A stretch of 21,672 nt of DNA from DATFGK01 sp046712825 (GTDB lineage: Bacteria; Actinomycetota; AC-67): contig JBKKCR010000044.1 of assembly GCA_046712825.1 (NCBI GenBank), positions 1 through 21,672 on the forward strand, given 5' to 3'. A model generated the notes under the pieces. That model saw only the letters and a program-made list of their open reading frames with translations, was not told the DNA's origin and did not search any database. How positions within the stretch are numbered: the stretch's first letter is position 1; each line of letters begins with the position of its first letter. Positions 1 through 7,299 of the stretch are shown here, piece after piece. Position numbers and translations under genes: made by a program.

Positions 1-1277
1 GGTCGCAGGCGCCGCCATCGCATGACCATCCCGGTCTGGGACAACGTGAAGCTGGTGAACACGCCGACCACGTAGAGCTGGATGAGCCGGGTCACCTCGG
101 CGTCGTAGATCACGACGAGCAGCGAGGCGAATAAGGCGAGCAACACCACGCCGTTCGAGAACACCAGCCGGTCGCCGCGGTTGATGAACTGGCGTGGCAT
201 GAATCGATCGCCGGCGAGGATCGACGACAATCGCGGAAAGTCCTGGTAGGCGGTGTTCGCTGCGAGGATCAGCACGAGCGCCGTCGTGATCTGCAGCACG
301 ATGAAGCCGGCGCCCCCTCCGTAGACGGCCTCGCCGATCTGCGCGAGCACCGACTTCTCCTCGACCGGGTGTCCCAGCAGCTCGGTGAGGCGATGGGCGG
401 TCTCGGCATCGAGGGGCCGGACGTGGGTCAGATTCGCGAAGATCGTGATGCCGATGAACATCGTGATCGCCACGACGCCGAGCGTCGCGAGCGTCTTAGC
501 GGCGTTGCGCGCCTGCGGCCGGCGAAACGCCGCCACTCCGTCCGCGATCGCTTCGACTCCGGTGAGCGCAGTCGATCCCGACGAGAACGCTTTCAGCACG
601 AGGAAGAGGCTCAGGGAGCTCATGACCGGAAACGCCTCATCGCTGAGGCCTCGAGTCGCCTCGGCGATCTCGGCTTGCGGACACCCCGAGGCGAAGCAGC
701 GGACCGCGCCGACGGTCAACGTCACCATCACCGAAGCGATGAACGCGTACGTTGGGACGGCGAACAGCGTCCCCGATTCCTTCACGCCGCGCAGGTTCAT
801 GATCGTGACGAACGCGATGAACCCGAGCGCGAGCGCCACCCGATGGTCGAGCAGACTCGGGATGAGCGAGGCCACCGCGAAGGCGCCGGCCGCGACGCTC
901 ACCGCCACGGTGAGGACGTAGTCGGTGAGGAGCGCCCCGCCGGCGACGAGGCCCGGCGTGAGCCCGACGTTCTCCTTGGTGACGATGTACGATCCGCCGC
1001 CTTTCGGGTACGCCATCACCGTCTGCCGGTAAGACGTGATCACGATGATCATCAGGGTGGCCACTGCCGCCGCGATCGGGATCGACTTGGTGAGCGTGCC
1101 GGTCCCGGCGGCGATCAGAACGAGCAGGATCTCCTCCGTCGCGTAGGCGTTCGACGACAGCGCGTCCGACGCGAAGACCGGCAGAGCAAGGACCTTGGGG
1201 AGCAGCTGATGGCCCGCCTCGTCGCTGGCGAGGGGACGGCCGAACAGGAGCCGTTTGAAGGTACGGCCGACGGGCAT
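1..1277 (-). CDS. KimA-type APC superfamily potassium importer (N-terminal 425 residues, runs off the left edge)
   Basis: Polytopic inner-membrane transporter. From memory it aligns over its whole visible length with Bacillus subtilis KimA (YdaO), a high-affinity proton-coupled K+ importer of the APC superfamily. Shared features are the start RTFKRLLFGRPL, the segment ASDALSSNAYATEEIL (residues 36-51), a YPKGGGSYIVTKEN motif near residue 90, LLTDYVLTVAVSV near 120, LKAFSSGSTALTGVEAI in the middle and FTLSQTGMVMRW at the edge. D38, Y45 and the DY pair near 119-120 match positions implicated in K+ binding in KimA. I chose ATG 1277 because an in-frame stop lies about 30 bases upstream; no Shine-Dalgarno sequence is evident. 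It diverges from the yjbQ homologue across 110 bases, too short for a full c-di-AMP (ydaO) riboswitch, and I see none. Many databases call such proteins simply 'amino acid permease'. The C-terminal cytoplasmic part lies outside the window. Confidence 0.85.
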   Translation of the reverse strand, partial: MPVGRTFKRLLFGRPLASDEAGHQLLPKVLALPVFASDALSSNAYATEEILLVLIAAGTGTLTKSIPIAAAVATLMIIVITSYRQTVMAYPKGGGSYIVTKENVGLTPGLVAGGALLTDYVLTVAVSVAAGAFAVASLIPSLLDHRVALALGFIAFVTIMNLRGVKESGTLFAVPTYAFIASVMVTLTVGAVRCFASGCPQAEIAEATRGLSDEAFPVMSSLSLFLVLKAFSSGSTALTGVEAIADGVAAFRRPQARNAAKTLATLGVVAITMFIGITIFANLTHVRPLDAETAHRLTELLGHPVEEKSVLAQIGEAVYGGGAGFIVLQITTALVLILAANTAYQDFPRLSSILAGDRFMPRQFINRGDRLVFSNGVVLLALFASLLVVIYDAEVTRLIQLYVVGVFTSFTLSQTGMVMRWRRLR

Positions 1278-1387
1278 CAGGCGACGGCGGTCTCGCTCTG
1301 GGTCCTCATGCGACCTGCATGATGCGGCCCGCCGGACGGAGAGGCCAATCGCTTATCATCGGCCGCCGGACAGGAGGGTGGTTCGTC

Positions 1388-1801
1388 ATGAAGTCCCACA
1401 CCGAGCATCTCACGTTCAACACCAAGAAATCGCGCGAGTTTCTGAACATCACCGACCAGGTCGCCGAGGCCGTCTCCAAGAGCGGGGTCAAGGAAGGGCT
1501 CTGTCTCGTCTCCGCCATGCATATCACCGCCGGCGTCTACGTCAACGACGACGAGCCGGGCTTCCGGTCCGACCTGACCGACATGCTGGAGCGGGTCGCG
1601 CCCGAAGGCGCCGACTACCGGCATCATGAGACCGGCGAGACCAACGGTGACGCCCATCTGAAGAACATGCTCACCGGCTTCCAGGTCGTTCTCCCCATCA
1701 CCAAGGGCGCGCTCGACCTCGGCCCCTGGCAGCAAGTCTTCTACGCGGAGTTCGACGGTCAGCGTCGGAAGCGAGTCGTCGTCAAGGTGATCGGCGAGTG
1801 A
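1388..1801 (+). CDS. YjbQ/UPF0047 family protein, secondary thiamine-phosphate synthase
   Basis: A 137-residue cytoplasmic protein of the YjbQ (UPF0047) family. Members adopt a small trimeric beta fold, and some show weak thiamine-phosphate synthase activity able to bypass thiE. Family hallmarks are HITAGVYVNDDEPG near residues 39-52, NGDAHLKNMLTG near residues 86-97, and the C-terminal LGPWQQVFYAEFDGQRRKRV. The length is typical. A longer reading from 1319 exists, but ATG 1388 is preceded by an excellent AGGAGG at 1372-1377 and matches the usual start of the family. A TATCAT -10-like element sits at 1354-1359. The stop overlaps the GTG of the HD-domain gene (GTGA), which implies co-translation. 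The physiological substrate of the family is not settled; the thiamine role is from family knowledge only. Confidence 0.9.
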   Translation: MKSHTEHLTFNTKKSREFLNITDQVAEAVSKSGVKEGLCLVSAMHITAGVYVNDDEPGFRSDLTDMLERVAPEGADYRHHETGETNGDAHLKNMLTGFQVVLPITKGALDLGPWQQVFYAEFDGQRRKRVVVKVIGE

Positions 1802-2349
1802 CGATGGACATCCAGGAGGCTCGCGAGCTGGTCCAGGAGAAGACCACCAAGGACATCACCGCTCGCCACCTGATTTCCGTCGAGGGCGTCATGCGCCGGC
1901 TCGCCCGCCACTTTAAAGAGGACGAGCATCGCTGGGCGCTGACCGGCCTGTTCCACGACCTCGACCAGGATGTCACAGCCGACGATCCCGAGCGCCACGC
2001 CAACCTGGCGGCGTCCTGGCTCCGTGAGCGCGACGTCGACGCCGCGGTGGTCAACGCCGTGCTCGCCCACGCGCACGCCGAGTATCGGACCGACCTCATG
2101 TCGCAGGCCGTGGTCGCCGCGGATGCCGTCGCCGGGCTGCTGGTCGCAGCGGCGCTGGTCCGGCCCGAGAAGGCCCTGGGGATGAAGGTCTCCAGCGTGA
2201 AGAAGAAATACAAGGAGTCCTCCTTCGCGCCGGGCGTGAACCGCGAGGAGATAGCCGCCTGCACCGAACTCGGACTCGACATGGACACCTTCATCGGGCT
2301 CGGGATCGAGGGACTGCAGCTGGTCGCGGCCGACATCGGCCTGGCCTGA
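1798..2349 (+). CDS. HD-domain metal-dependent phosphohydrolase, substrate unknown
   Basis: A 183-residue soluble HD-superfamily protein. The metal-binding pattern is visible: H24 in the first helix (ARHLIS), the HD doublet at 53-54 (LFHDLDQD), a further His-rich stretch HAHAEY near residue 97, and an Asp in VAADAV near 110. This arrangement is that of small stand-alone HD/HDIG hydrolases common in Firmicutes and Actinobacteria, which act on nucleotides or phosphate esters; the substrate is unknown. The GTG start overlaps the yjbQ stop by four bases; ATG 1804 two codons later is an alternative. The pair probably forms an operon. The C-terminal third contains a Lys-rich segment, KKKYKESSFAPGVNREEI, that is not part of the catalytic motif set. 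Confidence 0.85.
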   Translation: MTMDIQEARELVQEKTTKDITARHLISVEGVMRRLARHFKEDEHRWALTGLFHDLDQDVTADDPERHANLAASWLRERDVDAAVVNAVLAHAHAEYRTDLMSQAVVAADAVAGLLVAAALVRPEKALGMKVSSVKKKYKESSFAPGVNREEIAACTELGLDMDTFIGLGIEGLQLVAADIGLA

Positions 2350-2392
2350 ACAGCTCCGCCCGAAGGTCCCTAGCGCGGAAGCCGGCTCCGCG

Positions 2393-2398
2393 TATCGT
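2393..2398 (+). promoter_or_regulatory. putative -10 element (TATCGT) of the 2406 membrane protein gene
   Basis: TATCGT ends 7 bases before ATG 2406, so transcription would begin at or just before the start codon and give a leaderless mRNA. No -35 hexamer is recognisable. The element also overlaps the alternative GTG start at 2397, which argues for the ATG. Confidence 0.35.
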
Positions 2399-2405
2399 GG
2401 GTCGG

Positions 2406-4226
2406 ATGGCCTCCAAACGCGCGGCGATCCTCGCCGGTGCCTTCGCGCTGATCTACCTGTTCCCGAATGGCGCCGCGGCAAGCGTTCAATCGCCGCCTAC
2501 CCTCGGCCTGGTGCTCCTGGTGCTGCCGGAAACCGAGGCTCACAGGTTCTTCGAGCAGCACCCGATGCAACTCGGTCTTGGCGTGTATCCGGAGAGCCGC
2601 GACCCCGAACAGTTCCTGCGAGAGATTGGCAACGGAGCGCCAAGAAGCGAGGATGCTGGTCCGCCGGTGGACGACGCTTCGCCGCTTGAACGAGCCCTCT
2701 GTCAAGGCGGCCTTCAATTCCAGGCGAATAGTGGGAGTCCGGCGCGGGGCTGGCAGACCTTGGTGGATGTGTTCACGTCGGACTTCCATGTCTGCAGAGC
2801 GTCGGCCCTCACTCGAACGCGAACCGCAGTGATCCGGTCAGTTCTCACGGCTCGTGAAGCAGAGAGTCTCGTGTCCTCAAGTCCGGGCGATTACCTCATC
2901 TTCGGCGTCGGCCCTCAGACCCCGATCCTCGTTGGTCTCTGTGAGAAACCGTGCCACACGGCAGGGAGGACAAGCCCGCTTTCGTCCGGGATGCTGAAGG
3001 GAGGGGTGGCCCGACGTCCCGGGATCGTGACTCCTTACGACGTCGGAGTAACGATCCTTCGACTGGCAGGCTTGAATCCTCCGGAAGGCTTCGTCGGCGG
3101 ACGTCTCCACGCTGCGGAAGAGCTGGACACGGTGAGTCGGATCGATTCGCTCGCAGGCCGGCTCGAGCGCGATGACTCCTTCGCGCCCGGTCTCGCTGCG
3201 TCGGCCGTCGGGAGCGGCGGGCTGCTCGTGATCTTCGCGTGGCTCAGCAGACTCAGACGCACCGTTCTTGCGATGCGTCTCGCGCAAGCGGCGGTGTTCG
3301 TCCTGCCCGGCTGGGTGCTCGCTGAGTTCATCCCGAGCTCGGCCTGGGGGGTGCGCGCGATCCCCATCTTTGTCGGCGTGCTGCTCGGTGCCGCGATCAA
3401 GCCCCGGGATCCGATCCGAACCATGGCCCGCGTCGGGTTCGGTTCGGCGGCCGCCTTCGCCGTTCTCGTCGCGGTCGCGCCGCTCAACCCCGGCGGTGAG
3501 CCCGGCTTGTCGATCTGGGGCAACCCGCTGGTTTCGTGGCGGTTCTTCGGCGTACAGAACGTGCAGGCCGCGATCATCGCGTCCGGCATCGTCGTGTGGG
3601 GTGTCCTCGCTGGGCTCGCCGCGCCGGTCCTCGCGGTCGTCGCCGTCGCCGCGGCCATCGTTACGGGGGCGCCGGCGATCGGCGCGAACTTCGTTGGGGT
3701 CCTGACCTTCGTCTTCGGTGCGGCCGTTGCGGTCACGGCGCTCATCCGGCGTCGCGCGAGCGTCGGTCAGCTCCTCGGGTCGGGAGCCCTTGCGGTCGGC
3801 GCGTTCGTACTTGCGCTCCTGGCGGATGCGGGTTCTCCGGTTTCGCACGGCGGCCGCGCGGCCCGGCGGATCTCGAGCGACGGCTGGTCGGCGGCCTGGG
3901 ATCTGATCGAGGGTCGCCTGCGGCTCAACGTTGAGCTCATCGGCGACTTCTCCGGAGGCTGGATCTTCGTGGCGCTCCTGCTCGTGACGCTCGCAGCGCT
4001 GATCGCGTGGGGGCTTCGGACCGAGCAAGGTCCGTTGCGGGCTCGGGTCGCGGTGCTCGCCGGCGGGCTCATGGCGCTCGCGTCGATGGTGCTCGAGGAC
4101 TCCGGCTTCTACTCGGGAGCCGTCCTGTGGTTCGTCGCAGCCGACGCGTGGCTGCTCGTGACGCTGGCGTCGAAACCCGAGGTCACTCCGCCGACCGGGT
4201 CCGAGCCGCACGACGCCGCCGGATGA
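2406..4226 (+). CDS. Large uncharacterised membrane protein with N-terminal extracytoplasmic, alkaline-phosphatase-like domain
   Basis: A 606-residue protein with an N-terminal hydrophobic signal/anchor (AAILAGAFALIYLFPNGAAA), a soluble region of about 240 residues that should face outward, and then about ten hydrophobic segments from residue 275 to the end. The soluble region ends in TPYDVGVTILRLAGLNPPEGFVG, which resembles the C-terminal signature of alkaline-phosphatase-superfamily domains (TPYDIAPTILxLLG). I see no catalytic Ser/Thr nucleophile or full set of metal ligands, so an active phosphatase is doubtful. A late LEDSGFYSGAVLW motif recalls the NDSG motif of a family of hypothetical proteins of roughly 700 residues in Gram-positive bacteria. 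I cannot assign a function; a role in cell-envelope polymer biology is only a guess. The start at ATG 2406 follows a -10-like element closely; GTG 2397 would add three residues. The 3' end overlaps dedA by 44 bases in convergent orientation. Confidence 0.75.
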   Translation: MASKRAAILAGAFALIYLFPNGAAASVQSPPTLGLVLLVLPETEAHRFFEQHPMQLGLGVYPESRDPEQFLREIGNGAPRSEDAGPPVDDASPLERALCQGGLQFQANSGSPARGWQTLVDVFTSDFHVCRASALTRTRTAVIRSVLTAREAESLVSSSPGDYLIFGVGPQTPILVGLCEKPCHTAGRTSPLSSGMLKGGVARRPGIVTPYDVGVTILRLAGLNPPEGFVGGRLHAAEELDTVSRIDSLAGRLERDDSFAPGLAASAVGSGGLLVIFAWLSRLRRTVLAMRLAQAAVFVLPGWVLAEFIPSSAWGVRAIPIFVGVLLGAAIKPRDPIRTMARVGFGSAAAFAVLVAVAPLNPGGEPGLSIWGNPLVSWRFFGVQNVQAAIIASGIVVWGVLAGLAAPVLAVVAVAAAIVTGAPAIGANFVGVLTFVFGAAVAVTALIRRRASVGQLLGSGALAVGAFVLALLADAGSPVSHGGRAARRISSDGWSAAWDLIEGRLRLNVELIGDFSGGWIFVALLLVTLAALIAWGLRTEQGPLRARVAVLAGGLMALASMVLEDSGFYSGAVLWFVAADAWLLVTLASKPEVTPPTGSEPHDAAG

Positions 4227-4803
4227 GGAAAACCGCGGCCGCGACGACGATCAATCCCACGATCACGTAGCTGAACAGATTCAACTCGCCGACGAGCGAG
4301 TTCCAGTTGTCGCCGAGCAGGTACCCCACCGCCGTCAGCGCGAACACCCACGGCAGGAATCCCAATGCAGAGAACAACGTGAATCGGCCGGCGGGCATCC
4401 GCTCGATCCCGGCCGGAAGCGAGATGAACGCGCGGACCATCGGGATCAAGCGGCCGAACAGGACCGCCTTGGTCCCTTGCCTCGACCACCAGAGCTCGAC
4501 CTTGTCGATGTCGGCGGATGTGACGCCGACGAACTTCCCGTAGCGATCGAGCGGCGCCCGGCCCAGCTTCCAACCCACCCCGTACCAGAACCACGAGCCG
4601 ACCACGTTGCCGAGCACGCCGGCGAGCGCGACCGCGAAGAAGTTGAGCTGGATCGCGTCGAGCGGGCGATCGGGCGAGGCGAGGAATCCCGCGAACGGCA
4701 TCGTCACCTCGGAGGGGATCGGCGGGAAGATCGTCTCCGCCAGCATCAGGAGGAAGACGGCCAGGTAGCCGTGCTTCGCGAACCCCTCGACGAACGCTTC
4801 CAT
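4183..4803 (-). CDS. DedA family membrane protein (VTT/SNARE-associated domain)
   Basis: A 206-residue integral membrane protein of the DedA family. Some members (UptA/DedA type) are implicated in recycling undecaprenyl phosphate across the membrane, others in pH and stress homeostasis. Recognisable parts are the N-terminal re-entrant-like segment MLAETIFPPIPSEVTMPFAG, a GNVVGSWFWYGVGWKLGR stretch, and the family motif FGRLIPMVRAFISLPAGIERMP with its conserved Arg and Pro, followed by two hydrophobic segments and a basic tail RRRRAARTRSAE. ATG 4803 was chosen because the upstream continuation runs antisense through topA and does not look like protein. A TATCAT element on the same strand (4818-4813) lies 9 bases before the ATG, again suggesting a very short leader. 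It is divergent from topA and convergent with the upstream membrane-protein gene. Confidence 0.9.
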   Translation of the reverse strand: MEAFVEGFAKHGYLAVFLLMLAETIFPPIPSEVTMPFAGFLASPDRPLDAIQLNFFAVALAGVLGNVVGSWFWYGVGWKLGRAPLDRYGKFVGVTSADIDKVELWWSRQGTKAVLFGRLIPMVRAFISLPAGIERMPAGRFTLFSALGFLPWVFALTAVGYLLGDNWNSLVGELNLFSYVIVGLIVVAAAVFLIRRRRAARTRSAE

Positions 4804-4812
4804 CGTGCGGGA

Positions 4813-4818
4813 ATGATA
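4813..4818 (-). promoter_or_regulatory. putative -10 element (TATCAT) of dedA
   Basis: On the minus strand TATCAT is followed by 9 bases and then the dedA ATG. I see no good -35 hexamer. The same hexamer occurs upstream of the yjbQ homologue at 1354-1359 on the plus strand. Confidence 0.35.
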
Positions 4819-4861
4819 GCCGTGCCCGCGGCGTTGTTTGCCCTGGTCGCAGGCACAGCAG

Positions 4862-4890
4862 TTGACAGGGAACGAACGCGGCGCTACAAG
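4862..4890 (+). promoter_or_regulatory. topA promoter: TTGACA - 17 bp - TACAAG
   Basis: A perfect -35 hexamer TTGACA (4862-4867) is followed by a 17-base spacer and TACAAG (4885-4890), a 4/6 match to TATAAT. This is the most canonical housekeeping-sigma promoter in the window. The predicted transcript start near 4897 leaves a leader of about 54 bases before topA, with GGAGAG at 4942-4947 as ribosome binding site. The 147-base dedA-topA gap holds this promoter and the dedA -10 and nothing else I can name. Confidence 0.7.
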
Positions 4891-4950
4891 CCCGGCCCCG
4901 GAGGGGTTTTCCGGTACCCCTCGTTCCCACCGCTTCCTCTCGGAGAGTTG

Positions 4951-7299
4951 ATGGCGAAGAACATCGTCGTAGTCGAGTCGCCGACCAAGGCGAAGACCAT
5001 CGGCAAGTACTTGGGCCCGGACTACCACGTCGTGGCCTCCATGGGTCACGTCCGAGACCTGCCGAAGTCGACCAAAACCGGGCTGGGCGTCGAGGTCAAC
5101 GGCGGCGTCAAGATGGATTATCACGTCATCACGAAGGCGAAGAAGTTCATCTCCGACCTGCGTAAGGAGGCCAAGGACGCGCCGACGGTCTTCCTCGCGA
5201 CCGACCACGACCGCGAGGGGGAGGCGATCGCCTGGCACATCGCCGACGCCGCGAAGCTGGCGCCCGAGCAAGCGCGGCGCGTCACCTTCACCGAGATCAC
5301 GCAGACGGCGATCCGCGAGGCGTTCGCCAACCCGCGCGACATCGACGACAACTTGGTCAACGCACAGCAAGCCCGGCGCGCGGTCGACCGCATCGTCGGT
5401 TATCGCATCTCGCCCATCCTGTGGCGCAAGGTCCGCAGCGGTATCTCCGCCGGACGCGTCCAGTCTGCCGCCCTACGTCTCGTCGTGGATCGCGAGCGCG
5501 AGATCCAAGCGTTCGAGCCGCGCGAGTACTGGACGATCGAGGCGCTGCTCGCCACCGACAAGGGTGAGACGTTCACGGCCCGTTACCCGTACATCGAGAA
5601 AGAGAAGTTCGAGCTTCCCGAGGAAGCCACGGCGCAAGCGGTCGTCGACGAGGTCCGCGACGCGTCGTGGAGCGTCGCGCAGGTCAAGCGTCAGGAGCGG
5701 CGCCGCAACCCCTCGCCGCCGTTCATCACCTCGACGCTCCAGCAGGAAGCCTCGCGCAAGCTCGGTTTCTCGGCGAAGCGGACGATGGTCGTCGCCCAGC
5801 AGCTCTACGAAGGCGTCGAGATCGGCAGCGAGGGATCGGTCGGGCTGATCACGTATATGCGAACCGACTCGCCGCAGGTTGCGGAGCAGGCGCTCACCGA
5901 GATCTCCGAAGTCGTCCGAGATCGCTTCGGCAAGGAGTACGCGCTCGACAAGCCGCGCCGCTTCAAGTCGAAGCAGTCGCGGGCTCAGGAGGCCCACGAA
6001 GCGATCCGTCCTACGTCCGCGCTGCGCGACCCCGACTCGGTCGCGAGCTACCTCGAGAAGGATCAGGCGCGGCTCTACACCCTTATCTGGCAGCGCGCGG
6101 TCGCATCCCAGATGGCGCAGGCGATCTTCGACGCCGTGTCGGTCGACGTGTCCGCCGGCGAACGAACGTTCCGCGCGAGCGGACAGACCGTTCGCTTCGA
6201 CGGCTTCATGCGCGTCTACAGCGAGGGCCGCGACGATCCGACGCCCGACGAGGAGCAAGAAGGCGCGCTGCCCAACCTCGAGCAGGGCCAGTCGCTCGCG
6301 CTCAACGAGCTGACCCCCTCGCAGCACTTCACCGAGCCGCCGCCTCGCTTCACGGAGGCGTCGCTGGTGAAAGCGCTCGAGGAGCTCGGCATCGGCCGGC
6401 CGTCGACCTACGCGCAGATCATGTCGACGTTGCACGACCGAAAGTACGTGGAATCCGATCGGAAACGGCTGGTCCCGACCGAGCTCGGCATCGTCGTCTG
6501 CGACTTCCTGTCCGACGTCTATCCGAAGGTCGTCGACCTCGGGTTCACCGTCGAGATGGAAGAGGAGCTCGACAAGATCGCCGAGGGCGAGCTCGACTGG
6601 GAGCCGGTCGTCCGCACCTTCTTCCACGAGGTCTCCGAGATCGCGGAACGTGCGGAGGAGAAGGCCGAGCGCCCGATGGAAACCACCGACATCGTGTGCC
6701 CCGAGTGCGGCGCGGAAACCGGCGCGAAGATGAAGAAGACCTGGGGGCGCTACGGCTGGTTCCTTTCCTGCGAGCGGTTCCCCGATTGCAAGGCGAGGAT
6801 GGCGGTTGAGGACGCGGGCGGCGACGGCAAGCCGGGTCGTCCCGAGCCCGAACAGACCGACATCCCTTGCCCGATCTGCGGCAAGCCGATGCTCAAGCGC
6901 GTGGGGCGTTTCGGAGCATTCCTCGGCTGTCCCGATTATCCGAAGTGCAAGGGGACGAAGAATCTCGACGAGGTCGAAGGCCCCGAGATCGTCTGTCCCA
7001 AGTGCAAGGAAGGCCGCGTCGTCCGTAAGCGGACCAAGAGGAAGCGTACGTTCTGGTCGTGCAACCGCTATCCCGATTGCGACTACGCGATCTGGGAGCC
7101 GCCGATCGGGGCATGCCCTGAGTGCAAAGGGCCGGTCGTGGCCGACGCCGAGACGGGCGCGAAATGCTTGGCTTGCGAACGAACCTTCGAGCGCGAGGCG
7201 ATCGAGGCGGCGACCGCCGACGCCCTCGAGAAAACCCGCGTCGGGTCGTCCCCGCCCGCCGAAGACGCCGACTCGGCAGCGCCTGACGCCGAAAACTGA
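4951..7299 (+). CDS. topA: DNA topoisomerase I (type IA) with four C-terminal zinc-ribbon repeats
   Basis: A 782-residue omega protein that relaxes negatively supercoiled DNA. The TOPRIM domain begins at residue 4 (KNIVVVESPTKAKTIGKYL, with E9) and carries the acidic triad in TDHDREGEA (D85, D87, E89). The catalytic tyrosine is Y302 in GLITYMRTDS. The family signatures AGRVQSAALRLVVDRE and GRPSTYAQIMSTL are present. From C583 to about residue 745 there are three tetracysteine topoisomerase zinc ribbons plus a fourth CxxC...CxxC motif. Mycobacterial TopA, from memory, lacks such Cys-type fingers, so this tail differs from that branch. ATG 4951 was chosen because the family N-terminus starts exactly here and GGAGAG precedes it; the open frame extends far upstream only because it runs antisense to dedA. 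First gene of the topA-tmk-holB block. Confidence 0.98.
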   Translation: MAKNIVVVESPTKAKTIGKYLGPDYHVVASMGHVRDLPKSTKTGLGVEVNGGVKMDYHVITKAKKFISDLRKEAKDAPTVFLATDHDREGEAIAWHIADAAKLAPEQARRVTFTEITQTAIREAFANPRDIDDNLVNAQQARRAVDRIVGYRISPILWRKVRSGISAGRVQSAALRLVVDREREIQAFEPREYWTIEALLATDKGETFTARYPYIEKEKFELPEEATAQAVVDEVRDASWSVAQVKRQERRRNPSPPFITSTLQQEASRKLGFSAKRTMVVAQQLYEGVEIGSEGSVGLITYMRTDSPQVAEQALTEISEVVRDRFGKEYALDKPRRFKSKQSRAQEAHEAIRPTSALRDPDSVASYLEKDQARLYTLIWQRAVASQMAQAIFDAVSVDVSAGERTFRASGQTVRFDGFMRVYSEGRDDPTPDEEQEGALPNLEQGQSLALNELTPSQHFTEPPPRFTEASLVKALEELGIGRPSTYAQIMSTLHDRKYVESDRKRLVPTELGIVVCDFLSDVYPKVVDLGFTVEMEEELDKIAEGELDWEPVVRTFFHEVSEIAERAEEKAERPMETTDIVCPECGAETGAKMKKTWGRYGWFLSCERFPDCKARMAVEDAGGDGKPGRPEPEQTDIPCPICGKPMLKRVGRFGAFLGCPDYPKCKGTKNLDEVEGPEIVCPKCKEGRVVRKRTKRKRTFWSCNRYPDCDYAIWEPPIGACPECKGPVVADAETGAKCLACERTFEREAIEAATADALEKTRVGSSPPAEDADSAAPDAEN

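Noticed and set aside
369..1322. 317-codon open frame on the plus strand
   Set aside because: Antisense to the KimA-like transporter; His/Arg/Asp-rich sequence with no domain.
1278..1387. c-di-AMP (ydaO) riboswitch before the KimA-like gene
   Set aside because: The gap is only 110 bases, shared with the yjbQ promoter, and I could not find the conserved riboswitch core.
2877..4211. 444-codon open frame on the minus strand
   Set aside because: Arg/Asp/Glu-rich antisense shadow of the 2406 membrane protein; no recognisable domain.
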